Assembly: GCA_041158045.1 (NCBI GenBank)
Contig: JBEBCD010000020.1
Coordinates: 1-24,711 of the forward strand
From: CAXRBC01 sp041158045
GTDB lineage: Bacteria > Actinomycetota > Acidimicrobiia > Acidimicrobiales > Ilumatobacteraceae
DNA: 24,711 nucleotides
Direction: 5' to 3'
Position numbers and translations under genes: made by a program. The notes beneath the pieces were generated by a model. The model made no database searches. It had not been told where the DNA came from and saw only the letters and a list, made by a program, of their open reading frames with translations. Shown here in pieces: positions 15,343 to 22,629 of this stretch. Each line of letters starts with the position of its first letter. The first letter of the stretch is position 1.

Positions 15343-16176
15343 TCAGCCGAACTTGCCGCTGACGTACGCCTCGGTGCGGGAGTCGGAGGGATTCGAGAAG
15401 ATCTTGCGGGTGTCGTCGATCTCGACGAGACGACCGGTGCGGCGGTCGCTCTCGGGGTTGACCTCCGTGGTGAAGAAGGCGGTCCGGTCGCTCACGCGGG
15501 CCGCCTGCTGCATGTTGTGCGTCACGATCACGATCGTGTACTGCTGCTTGATCTCCTGCATCAGGTCCTCGATGCGCGCGGTCGCGATGGGGTCGAGCGC
15601 GGAGCACGGCTCGTCCATGAGCACGACCTCCGGGTCGACCGCGATGGTGCGCGCGATGCAGAGTCGCTGCTGTTGCCCGCCCGACAATCCGAGGCCGCTC
15701 GCGTCGAGGCGGTCCTTGACCTCGTCCCACAGTGCGGCACCGCGGAGCGAGCGCTCCACGATCTCGTCGAGCCGCTTCTTGTCCCGCTCGCCGTTGACGC
15801 GCGGACCGAAGGCGACGTTGTCGTAGACGCTCTTGGGGAACGGGTTCGGCTTCTGGAAGACCATGCCGATGCGCCGGCGGACCTCCCCCGCGTCGGCCTG
15901 CGGGCCGTAGAGGTCGATGCCGTGATAGGTGACGGAGCCCTCGATGCGCGCCGAGGCGATGAGGTCGTTCATGCGGTTGAAGCAGCGCAGCACGGTCGTC
16001 TTGCCGCAGCCCGAGGGTCCGATGAGGGCGGTGATCTGGCCCTTGTGACAGTCGAGGTTCACGTCCTGCACCGCGCGGAAGTCGCCGTAGTACACGTTGA
16101 GGTCGCGCGCCTCGAGCACGACCTGGCTCGTCGGCTCGACGCCCGACGGCTCCGCCGTGGCCACGGTCGACTGCAT
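15343..16176 (-). CDS. pstB: Phosphate ABC transporter ATPase PstB
   Basis: The product is 277 aa. PstB motifs are clear: Walker A GPSGCGKTT (53-61), the PstB-specific CFNRMNDL just after it, Q-loop FQKPNPFPKS, signature LSGGQQQRL (164-172), Walker B VVLMDEP (184-190) and His220 in VTHNMQQAARVSD. The C-terminus (EAYVSGKFG) is the usual end of PstB, so this protein itself looks complete. It energises phosphate import by PstC/PstA. The start ATG 16176 lies 41 bp after the pstA stop. Its 3' end overlaps the open upstream part of the arsC frame. Confidence 0.95.
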   Translation of the reverse strand: MQSTVATAEPSGVEPTSQVVLEARDLNVYYGDFRAVQDVNLDCHKGQITALIGPSGCGKTTVLRCFNRMNDLIASARIEGSVTYHGIDLYGPQADAGEVRRRIGMVFQKPNPFPKSVYDNVAFGPRVNGERDKKRLDEIVERSLRGAALWDEVKDRLDASGLGLSGGQQQRLCIARTIAVDPEVVLMDEPCSALDPIATARIEDLMQEIKQQYTIVIVTHNMQQAARVSDRTAFFTTEVNPESDRRTGRLVEIDDTRKIFSNPSDSRTEAYVSGKFG

Positions 16177-16217
16177 CGGCCTCAGGATAGGCGCCCGACC
16201 CGTCTCGGTCCCCAGCG

Positions 16218-17123
16218 TCACCACGAGATGCGGCTCCGGTCGCGGATGACGATCGCCACGAGGTTGAGCGCGAGGAGCATGGCGAGCAGCACGATGATCG
16301 CCGCCGCGGCCAGCGCGCGGAACTCCACCTGCACCTCGGTCGACCACTTGAAGATCAGCAGCGGCAGCACCGTGAAGTCGGACGCGAAGCTCGTCGGGTT
16401 GTACGACACGTAGGCGAGCGCGCCGAGCAGGATGAGCGGCGCCGACTCGCCCAGCGCGCGCGAGACGCCGAGGATGCTGCCGGTCGCGATGCCGGGTACG
16501 GCGGCGGGGAGCACCTGCTTGCGCACCGTCTGCCACCTCGTCGCGCCGAGGGCGTACGCTCCCTCGCGCAACGACGGGGGCACGGCCTTGAGCGCCTCGC
16601 GCGAGGCCACGATCATGAGGGGCAGGACCATCATGGTGAGGGTCGCCGCGGCGGCGCCGACCGTGAAGCCCCAGTCGAACGGCTTGCGCACGAAGAAGGC
16701 GAGCCCGAGGATCCCGTAGACGATGCTCGGCACGCCCGCGAGGGTCTGGATGTTGACGGTCACCAGGCGCTGGATCCGGGAGCGCGGGTCGGCGAACTCC
16801 TCGAGGTAGATCGCGGTGCCGAGGGCGACCACGAGCGACACGACGCCCGAGGTGATCGTGACCCACAGCGAGCCGAAGAGCGCCGACTGCAGGCCCGCGT
16901 CGGCGGCGAACGGGGACGGGAACGACGAGACGAGCCGCAGGTCGAGCGACCCGATCCCGGTCACCAGCGTCGAGGTCACGAGCGTGGCGAGCGTGACGAT
17001 CGCGACGAGCAGCGACAGCCACAGCGCACCGAGGAAGACGGCGTCGCGGCCGCGGCGCGCGCGGCTCGTGGTGTCGGCGAGGCTGATGCGGGCCGCCTCG
17101 CGCACGACCTCGACGGTGCTCAC
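16218..17123 (-). CDS. pstA: Phosphate ABC transporter permease PstA
   Basis: The product is 301 aa from GTG 17123, overlapping the pstC stop (GTGA). About six membrane helices are expected. PstA features include SLWVTITSGVVSLVVALGTA, YLEEFADPRSRIQRLV, the loop NIQTLAGVPSIVYGILGLAFF, and the EAA-type coupling loop REGAYALGATRWQTV. It forms the phosphate channel with PstC; PstB docks on the coupling loop. The gene is part of the pstS-C-A-B run. Confidence 0.95.
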   Translation of the reverse strand: MSTVEVVREAARISLADTTSRARRGRDAVFLGALWLSLLVAIVTLATLVTSTLVTGIGSLDLRLVSSFPSPFAADAGLQSALFGSLWVTITSGVVSLVVALGTAIYLEEFADPRSRIQRLVTVNIQTLAGVPSIVYGILGLAFFVRKPFDWGFTVGAAAATLTMMVLPLMIVASREALKAVPPSLREGAYALGATRWQTVRKQVLPAAVPGIATGSILGVSRALGESAPLILLGALAYVSYNPTSFASDFTVLPLLIFKWSTEVQVEFRALAAAAIIVLLAMLLALNLVAIVIRDRSRISW

Positions 17124-18271
17124 TCGTACACCTCGCGGAAACGCGCGACGATCCGGCGGCTCGCCACGTTGAGCACGAACGTGATGAGGAAGAGCAGCAG
17201 GCCGACCGCGAAGATCGTCTGGTAGCCCTTGGAGTCCGTCGGCTGGTCCCCGATCCCGGCGAAGCCGATGTACGACGCCATGGTCTGCATCTCGTTGCCG
17301 AGGTTGAAGGTCCAGACCGCCTGCGAGCCGGCCGCGAGCAGCACGATCGTCGTCTCGCCGATCGCGCGCGAGAGGGCGATGATCACGGCCGCCATGATCC
17401 CCGAGAGCGCCGCGGGCAGCACGACCTGGGTCGCGACCTCGCGCTTCGTGGCGCCGAGCGCGACGGCCCCCTCGACGAGCGAGCGCGGCACCGCGGCCAT
17501 CGCGTCGTCCGCGAGCGTCGCCATCATGGGCAGGATCATCAGCCCGACGGTGATCCCGGCGGAGAGACCGCTGTAGATGCCGACGTCGGAGAACGGCCAG
17601 ATGCGCGCCGCCACGTGCGGCCCGACCACGAGCAGCGCGAAGAACCCGAAGACGACGGTCGGCACGCCGGCGAGCAGCTCGAGCACGGGCTTCAGGATCC
17701 GGCGCGTGCGCTCGGAGGCGTACTGGCTGAGGAAGAACGCGGTCCCGACGCCCATCGGGACGGCGACGATGCTCGCGGTGAGCATGATGAGGAAGGTCCC
17801 GACGAGGAGCGGCAGCACGCCGAAGTCGGCGTCGCCGTACTGCGGGTACCACTGCGTCGAGGTGAAGAACTCGCGGACGCTGACCGGATCCTCGTACTGG
17901 ATGAGGCTCTCATCTGCGAAGTCGATGCTCGAGGAGTCGCGCAGCACGAACTCCTCGCCGGTCTCCTCCGTGGGGATCGCGTACGGGTTGTCGTCCGTGG
18001 GGATCGCGTACGGGTTGTCGTCCGCCGGGATCGCGTACGGGTCGGCGCCCGCGACCTCCACCGCCTCCTGGCCGTAGCCCGAGATGGACCGGGCGGTGAA
18101 GAACTGCCACGTCGGCCCGACGAGGGACGCGACGATGCCGGTGGTGACGAGCACGCCGGTCGAGGCGATCGCGACGAGCGCCGCGACGACGACCCTCTCG
18201 ATCCGACGCTGGCGCCGGCTATGCGGGCCCGGCAGCAGGTCGGTGGGGATCGTCGTCGCGGTCGTCGTCAT
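17120..18271 (-). CDS. pstC: Phosphate ABC transporter permease PstC with a tandem-repeat insert
   Basis: The product is 383 aa, longer than the usual ~300-340. The first helix is at about 28-50. An acidic extracytoplasmic stretch of about 85 residues follows, and it holds three copies of a nine-residue repeat at 77-103: DPYAIPADD, NPYAIPTDD, NPYAIPTEE. The permease core comes next: LLVGTFLIMLTASIVAVPMG, LELLAGVPTVVFGFFAL, and the coupling loop VEGAVALGATKREVATQV. The core is normal, so transport should be intact; the repeats face outside and could meet PstS or the cell wall. ATG 18271 lies 65 bp after the pstS stop, beyond a hairpin. PstA is coupled downstream. Confidence 0.94.
   Translation of the reverse strand: MTTTATTIPTDLLPGPHSRRQRRIERVVVAALVAIASTGVLVTTGIVASLVGPTWQFFTARSISGYGQEAVEVAGADPYAIPADDNPYAIPTDDNPYAIPTEETGEEFVLRDSSSIDFADESLIQYEDPVSVREFFTSTQWYPQYGDADFGVLPLLVGTFLIMLTASIVAVPMGVGTAFFLSQYASERTRRILKPVLELLAGVPTVVFGFFALLVVGPHVAARIWPFSDVGIYSGLSAGITVGLMILPMMATLADDAMAAVPRSLVEGAVALGATKREVATQVVLPAALSGIMAAVIIALSRAIGETTIVLLAAGSQAVWTFNLGNEMQTMASYIGFAGIGDQPTDSKGYQTIFAVGLLLFLITFVLNVASRRIVARFREVYE
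17963..18043 (-). repeat. Three 27-nt direct repeats inside pstC
   Basis: Three adjacent in-frame units at 18017-18043, 17990-18016 and 17963-17989 encode (D/N)PYAIP(A/T)(D/E)(D/E). The nucleotide copies are nearly identical over the core GGGATCGCGTACGGGT (plus strand), which points to recent copy-number change by slippage rather than old duplication. The reading frame is kept. Confidence 0.95.
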
Positions 18272-18297
18272 CGCGTGCCTCGGATGTTAGGTGTGGG

Positions 18298-18331
18298 TCC
18301 GGAGGCGCCGAGGGGTGGGAGCGCCTCCGGA
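18298..18331 (-). terminator. Strong hairpin between pstS and pstC
   Basis: TCCGGAGGCGC (18298-18308) pairs perfectly with GCGCCTCCGGA (18321-18331) around a 12-nt loop, 5 bp after the pstS stop. No T-tract follows on the minus strand. It may be a partial terminator or a 3'-end stabiliser that keeps pstS mRNA in excess over the permease genes, as is common for binding-protein genes. Confidence 0.65.
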
Positions 18332-18336
18332 ACGCC

Positions 18337-19506
18337 TCAGCCCTTCTTCTTGGGCAGCGCCGAGATCTTCAGCAGGGCCCCGTTCAGCAGCTTGATCTGC
18401 GCGTTGGTGAGCGGCACGAAGACCGCGTCCTCGCTGATCTGCTTCACGTTGCTCGCGAAGAAGTTGACGAATGCACCGACGGCCGGGTTGTTCTGCAGCG
18501 CGTCGTTCTTCGGGTAGATGAAGAGCGGTCGGGACATCGGGTAGGTGCTGTTCTGCACCGTCTCCACCTTGGGCTCGACGCAGCCCTGGCCGCGGTCGAG
18601 CAGGAGGGTCTTGACCTTCGCCGCGTTCTCGATCGCGTAGGAGAGGCCGAAGTAGCCGACGCCGCCGGCGTCACCCTCGACGCCGCGCACCGTCACGTTG
18701 TCGTCCTCGGAGGTCGACACGTCCTTGCGCAGCTTGTCCTTGCCGCCGACCGTCGAGAGGTCGCCGAAGGCGTCGAAGGTGCCGGAGTCCGTCCCCGCGC
18801 CGAAGAGCTTCAGCGGCGTGGCGGGCCAGGACGCATTGACGTCGGACCACTTGGTCACCTTGCCGGTCGCGGCCGTCTCCCACATCTTCTTGACCTCGGA
18901 CATCTTCATGCACGAGACCGGGTTGGACTTGTTGACCACCAGCGCGAGACCGTCGTTGGCGATCGGGATCTCGGTGAAGGCGACGCCGTTCTTGACGCAG
19001 ATCGCCGCCTCCGAGGACTTGATCGCGCGCGAGGCGTTGGAGATGTCGGTCTCGCCGCGGCAGAACTTCTCGAAGCCGCCGCCCGTGCCGGAGATGCCCA
19101 CGGCGACCTTCACGCCCTTGCTCCCGTTCACGCTGCGGCTCGCGGTCTCGAAGTACTTCGCCGCGACCGTCGCGAGCGGCGCGACCGTGCTCGAGCCGTC
19201 GATGCGGATGTTGGCGCCCTTGGCGCTCGAGAGCTGCCACTGCAGCTCTCCCGCCTTGCCCGTCAGCGCCTTCCAGGCGAACTTCGCCTGGCGCGCCTTG
19301 GTCGAGGCGTGCAGCGACGTGCCCGCGACGATCTCGCAGCGGATGTAGCCGGTGCCGACCTTCTCGATCTTGTACGCGTCGGCGAGCTTGCAGGCGTCGC
19401 CGGCCTTGGCGGCCATCGCGGGTGTCGCACCGACGGCGATGCCGCCGACGGCGACCGACGCGGCGATCGCGCCGCGGAGGATCTTGCGGATGGGGCGGGT
19501 GGTCAT
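18337..19506 (-). CDS. pstS: Phosphate-binding protein PstS with an N-terminal Cys-pair extension
   Basis: The product is 389 aa. A Sec signal peptide ends near ATPAMA (about residue 32); there is no lipobox, so it is not a classical lipoprotein. Residues about 35-85 form an extra module with Cys39 and Cys57 (GDACK, YIRCE) and a closing FAWKAL. The phosphate-binding domain starts near residue 98: IDGSSTVAPLA (102-112), SGTGGGFEKFCRGETDISNASR (about 139-160; Asp154) and GAGTDSGTFDAF, all phosphate-ligand regions of PstS. Secretion plus the following pstCAB genes make the role certain. The start ATG 19506 has an AAAGG some 13 nt upstream. PHO-box-like repeats lie about 80-120 bp upstream. Confidence 0.94.
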   Translation of the reverse strand: MTTRPIRKILRGAIAASVAVGGIAVGATPAMAAKAGDACKLADAYKIEKVGTGYIRCEIVAGTSLHASTKARQAKFAWKALTGKAGELQWQLSSAKGANIRIDGSSTVAPLATVAAKYFETASRSVNGSKGVKVAVGISGTGGGFEKFCRGETDISNASRAIKSSEAAICVKNGVAFTEIPIANDGLALVVNKSNPVSCMKMSEVKKMWETAATGKVTKWSDVNASWPATPLKLFGAGTDSGTFDAFGDLSTVGGKDKLRKDVSTSEDDNVTVRGVEGDAGGVGYFGLSYAIENAAKVKTLLLDRGQGCVEPKVETVQNSTYPMSRPLFIYPKNDALQNNPAVGAFVNFFASNVKQISEDAVFVPLTNAQIKLLNGALLKISALPKKKG

Positions 19507-19545
19507 GGGAGTCGTCGTACCTTTCGGTCTCGTGGTTGTGACGAG

Positions 19546-19561
19546 CCGACCGTACGGTCGG
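19546..19561. promoter_or_regulatory. 16-bp perfect palindrome in the pstS leader/promoter
   Basis: CCGACCGTACGGTCGG is a perfect dyad 40-55 bp before the pstS start codon, between the PHO-box-like repeats and the ATG. It looks like an operator for a dimeric repressor, or a small mRNA hairpin. No regulator gene lies beside it. Related arms occur at 7906-7922. Confidence 0.5.
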
Positions 19562-19585
19562 TGGACGACCGCCCGCTTGCGACGG

Positions 19586-19625
19586 GCTGAACCGCGGGGG
19601 ACGCGGAGATGAACTCTTGGTGACG
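19586..19625 (-). promoter_or_regulatory. Candidate PHO box: four 11-bp-spaced repeats upstream of pstS
   Basis: On the minus strand, four heptamers occur at exact 11-bp steps: CGTCACC (19619-19625), GTTCATC (19608-19614), CGTCCCC (19597-19603) and GTTCAGC (19586-19592). The Streptomyces PhoP box is built from 11-nt direct repeat units with GTTCACC conserved; here two units match 6 of 7, one 5 of 7 and one 4 of 7. The site is 80-120 bp upstream of pstS, in the gap after metY. No PhoR/PhoP gene is in the window. Confidence 0.5.
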
Positions 19626-19637
19626 CGCCCCGGGGCC

Positions 19638-20951
19638 TCAGGCCTTCGCGGCCCGGAAGCCCGCGTCGAGGTCGGCGAGGATGTCCTCGATCGACTCGAG
19701 GCCGACGGACAGGCGCACGAGACCGGGCTCGACGCCGGTGGCGCGCTGCTCGTCCTCCGTCAGCTGGCTGTGGGTCGTCGACGCCGGGTGGATCACGAGG
19801 CTGCGCACGTCGCCGATGTTGGCCACGTGGCTGTGCAGCTCGAGCGCCTCGACGAAGCGCTGACCGGCGTCGCGGCCGCCGTCGATGACGAATGCCAGGA
19901 CCGAGCCGTAGCCCTTGCCGCGGCCGTATCGCGTGGCGCGCTCGTACCAGGGGCTCGTGCGCAGACCGGCGTAGTTGACGCCCAGCACCTCATCGCGCGC
20001 GTCGAGCCACTCCGCGACCCGCTGCGCGTTGGCGAAGTGCCGGTCCATGCGCAGGGAGAGCGTCTCGAGCCCCTGCAGGAAGAGGAACGAGTTGAACGGG
20101 GTGACGGCCGTGCCGAGGTCGCGCAACATCTGGACGCGCGCCTTGATGATGTACGCGCCCTTGCCGAGCGCCGGCCAGTACGCGAGGCCGTGGTAGCTCG
20201 GGTCCGGCTCGGTGAAGTTGCGGAAGCGGCCGGACGCCCCGAAGTCGAAGGTGCCACCGTCGATGATGGCGCCGCCGATCGACGTGCCGTGGCCGCCGAT
20301 GAACTTGGTGAGCGAGTGCACCACCACGTCGGCCCCCCACTCGAGCGGGCGGATGAGGTAGGGCGTCGGCACCGTGTTGTCCACGATGAGCGGCACTCCT
20401 GCCTCGTGGGCGACGCGCGCGACGCCCTCGATGTCGAGCACGTTGTTGCGGGGATTTGCGAGGACCTCGCCGTAGAAGGCCCGCGTCGTGGGCCGCACCG
20501 CGCGGCGCCACTGGTCGAGGTCGTCGGGGTCGTCGACGAAGGTCACCTCGATGCCCATCTTGGGCAGCGTGTAGTGGAACAGGTTGTACGTCCCGCCGTA
20601 GAGGCTGGGCGACGACACGACGTGGTCGCCCGCCTCGGCGAGGGTGAGGATGGCGAGCAGCTCCGCCGACTGGCCGCTCGACACGGCCAGCGCGCCGGGC
20701 AGACCGACCGCGGTCGTCACGCCGCCCTCGAGCGACGAGAGGCGCGCCTCGAGCACCCCTTGCGTGGGGTTCATGATGCGCGTGTAGATGTTGCCGATCT
20801 CCGCGAGCGCGAAGAGGTTGGCCGCGTGCTGGCTGTCGCGGAACTCGTACGACGTCGTCTGGTAGATCGGCACGGCGCGCGCGCCGGTCGCCGAGTCGGG
20901 CTCCTGGCCCGCGTGGATCTGCCTGGTCTCGAATCCCCATTGGTTGGTCAT
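19638..20951 (-). CDS. metY: O-acetylhomoserine sulfhydrylase (Cys/Met metabolism PLP enzyme)
   Basis: The product is 437 aa, the usual length of MetY (longer than MetB/MetC at about 380-400). It joins sulfide or methanethiol to O-acetylhomoserine, giving homocysteine or methionine. Visible motifs are ETRQIHAGQ at the N-terminus, PIYQTTSYEF, YTRIMNPTQGVLEARLSSLEGG, SSGQSAE (93 region), LYGGTYNLF, the DNT at 191-193 that holds PLP, and HSLTKFIGGHG with Lys216. C-terminal RLSVGLESIEDILADL is typical. ATG 20951 is chosen because it begins the conserved region and lies one helical step after a -10-like box; there is no Shine-Dalgarno. No SAM riboswitch was seen in the 64-bp gap to ilvC. Confidence 0.93.
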   Translation of the reverse strand: MTNQWGFETRQIHAGQEPDSATGARAVPIYQTTSYEFRDSQHAANLFALAEIGNIYTRIMNPTQGVLEARLSSLEGGVTTAVGLPGALAVSSGQSAELLAILTLAEAGDHVVSSPSLYGGTYNLFHYTLPKMGIEVTFVDDPDDLDQWRRAVRPTTRAFYGEVLANPRNNVLDIEGVARVAHEAGVPLIVDNTVPTPYLIRPLEWGADVVVHSLTKFIGGHGTSIGGAIIDGGTFDFGASGRFRNFTEPDPSYHGLAYWPALGKGAYIIKARVQMLRDLGTAVTPFNSFLFLQGLETLSLRMDRHFANAQRVAEWLDARDEVLGVNYAGLRTSPWYERATRYGRGKGYGSVLAFVIDGGRDAGQRFVEALELHSHVANIGDVRSLVIHPASTTHSQLTEDEQRATGVEPGLVRLSVGLESIEDILADLDAGFRAAKA

Positions 20952-20958
20952 GGGCGCG

Positions 20959-20987
20959 ACGCTACCCGCCAATACCCGACCAAACAA
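20959..20987 (-). promoter_or_regulatory. Candidate promoter giving a leaderless metY mRNA
   Basis: On the minus strand TTGTTT (20982-20987) and TAGCGT (20959-20964) are separated by 17 bp. The expected transcription start falls at or next to the ATG at 20951, and no ribosome site precedes that ATG. Leaderless mRNAs are common in actinobacteria. The -10 is imperfect. Confidence 0.45.
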
Positions 20988-21015
20988 CTCGGCTTTTGGG
21001 CCGCCCCGTGCGGGG

Positions 21016-22044
21016 TCAGCCGCCGGAGACCTCCGCGACCTTCTGCTTGCCCTTCGAGATCCAGGGCATCATCGCGCGCAGCTGGGCCCCCACCTTCTCG
21101 ATCGGGTGGTTGCGGCCGGCGGTGCGCAGCTCCGAGAAGCGGGTGCGGCCGCCGTCGCTCTCGGCGATCCACTCGTCGGCGAACTTGCCGGAGCGGATCT
21201 CCTCGAGGATCGCCTTCATGCGCCGCTTGGTGTCGGCGTCCACGATGCGCGGACCGCGCGTGAGGTCGCCGTACTCGGCGGTGTCGGAGATCGAGTAGCG
21301 CATGCCCGCGATCCCCTCCTCGTACATGAGGTCGACGATGAGCTTCACCTCGTGGAGGCACTCGAAGTACGCCATCTCCGGGGCGTAGCCCGCCTCGACG
21401 AGCGTCTCGAAGCCGGCCTGCACGAGCGACGTGAGACCGCCGCACAAGACGACCTGCTCGCCGAAGAGATCGGTCTCCGTCTCCTCCGGGAACGTCGTCT
21501 CGATCACCCCGGCCCGCGCGCCGCCGATCGCCCGCGCGTACGAGAGGGCGAGCGCCTTGGCGCCGCCCGTGGCGTCCTGCGCCACCGCGATGAGCGCGGG
21601 CACGCCGCCGCCCTCCGCGTAGGTGCGGCGCACGAGGTGGCCCGGCCCCTTGGGGGCGATCATGATCACGTCCACGCCCTTGGGCGGCGCGATCCGCTCG
21701 AAGCGGATGTTGAAGCCGTGGGCGAACGCCAGCGCCTTGCCGTCCGTGAGGTGCGGGCGGATCGACTCGTCGTAGATCCGCTTCTGCTCCGTGTCGGGGG
21801 CCAGCAGCATGATCACGTCGGCCCACTTGGCCGCGTCGGCGATCGACATGACGCGCAGCCCGGCCGCCTCGGCCTTGGCGCGCGAGGACGAGCCCTCGCG
21901 CAGGCCGACGACGACCTCGACGCCCGAGTCCTTGAGGTTGAGCGCGTGGGCGTGGCCCTGGCTGCCGTAGCCGACGATCGCGACCTTCTTGCGGGCGATG
22001 ATCGACGCGTCGGCGTCCTTGTCGTAGTACACGTTGGCGGGCAT
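21016..22044 (-). CDS. ilvC: Ketol-acid reductoisomerase
   Basis: The product is 342 aa, class I length. It isomerises and reduces acetolactate or acetohydroxybutyrate with NADPH in the valine/isoleucine/leucine pathway. Rossmann motif GYGSQGHAHALNLKDSG is at about 25-41, with the GLREGSSS loop after it. MIAPKGPGHLVRRTY, DLFGEQVVLCGG and FECLHEVKLIVDLMYEEG hold the Mg2+ and substrate residues of the knotted domain. The ATG at 22044 overlaps the ilvN stop (ATGA). It is the last gene of ilvBNC; a short CCCC-GCAC-GGGG pairing follows the stop, too weak to call a terminator. Confidence 0.96.
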   Translation of the reverse strand: MPANVYYDKDADASIIARKKVAIVGYGSQGHAHALNLKDSGVEVVVGLREGSSSRAKAEAAGLRVMSIADAAKWADVIMLLAPDTEQKRIYDESIRPHLTDGKALAFAHGFNIRFERIAPPKGVDVIMIAPKGPGHLVRRTYAEGGGVPALIAVAQDATGGAKALALSYARAIGGARAGVIETTFPEETETDLFGEQVVLCGGLTSLVQAGFETLVEAGYAPEMAYFECLHEVKLIVDLMYEEGIAGMRYSISDTAEYGDLTRGPRIVDADTKRRMKAILEEIRSGKFADEWIAESDGGRTRFSELRTAGRNHPIEKVGAQLRAMMPWISKGKQKVAEVSGG

Positions 22045-22622
22045 CAGCTGGCCTTTCCCTTCTTGGTGGTCGTGGACGATCCGCCGCCGGGCACGGCGCG
22101 CACGCGGGCGGCCCGGTCGAGGCGCGGCAGGGCGATGCGGCCGGTGCGCTGCGACTCGACGATCCCGTACTGGCCGAGCAGGGCCATGAAGTCGTCGATC
22201 TTCGAGGGGCTCCCGTCGAGGCTCACGGTCAGCGCCTCGGCGCCGACTCCGACGATGGTGCCCTCGAAGATGTTGGTGAGCTCCACCACCTGTCCGCGCT
22301 GCTCGGGGGTGGCGCGCACGGTGGCCATCAGCAGCTCGCGCTCGACCGAGTGGCGCGGGTCCAGCTCGCCGATGCGCACGACGTCCACCAGCTTGAACAG
22401 CTGCTTGACGATCTGCTCGAGCGGCGCCGACTCCACGTCCACCACGATCGTGATGCGGGAGTACTCGTCCTGCTCCGTCGGCGCGACGGCGAGCGAGAAG
22501 ATGTTGTAGCCGCGGCGCGCGAACAGGTTGGCCACGCGGGCGAGGACGCCCGGGCGGTTCTGCACCAGCACCGACAGCACGTGGTGCTGCGCGGCATGGC
22601 CGAAGGGGTTGACCGTCGTCAT
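22044..22622 (-). CDS. ilvN: Acetolactate synthase small (regulatory) subunit
   Basis: The product is 192 aa. An N-terminal ACT domain is seen as HHVLSVLVQNRPGVLARVANLFARRGYNIFSLAV (residues about 13-46), which binds valine for feedback inhibition. EYSRITIVV and the second half (QIVKQLFKLVDVVRI) follow, then the C-terminal domain with RELLMATVRA. The tail ends in a Gly/Ser/Thr/Lys-rich stretch beyond the usual end near IVESQRTGRIAL. The gene starts 7 bp after the ilvB stop and overlaps ilvC by ATGA. It pairs with the large subunit. Confidence 0.95.
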   Translation of the reverse strand: MTTVNPFGHAAQHHVLSVLVQNRPGVLARVANLFARRGYNIFSLAVAPTEQDEYSRITIVVDVESAPLEQIVKQLFKLVDVVRIGELDPRHSVERELLMATVRATPEQRGQVVELTNIFEGTIVGVGAEALTVSLDGSPSKIDDFMALLGQYGIVESQRTGRIALPRLDRAARVRAVPGGGSSTTTKKGKAS

Positions 22623-22629
22623 CGCGCGC

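Noticed and set aside
17963..18043. CRISPR-like short repeats
   Set aside because: Three 27-nt copies are directly adjacent without spacers and keep the pstC reading frame; no cas genes are present.
21001..21015. Terminator after ilvC
   Set aside because: Only a 4-bp CCCC/GGGG pairing and no T-tract; too weak to annotate.
20952..21015. SAM riboswitch before metY
   Set aside because: The gap is only 64 bp, lacks any SAM-aptamer blocks, and contains a promoter that would give a leaderless mRNA.
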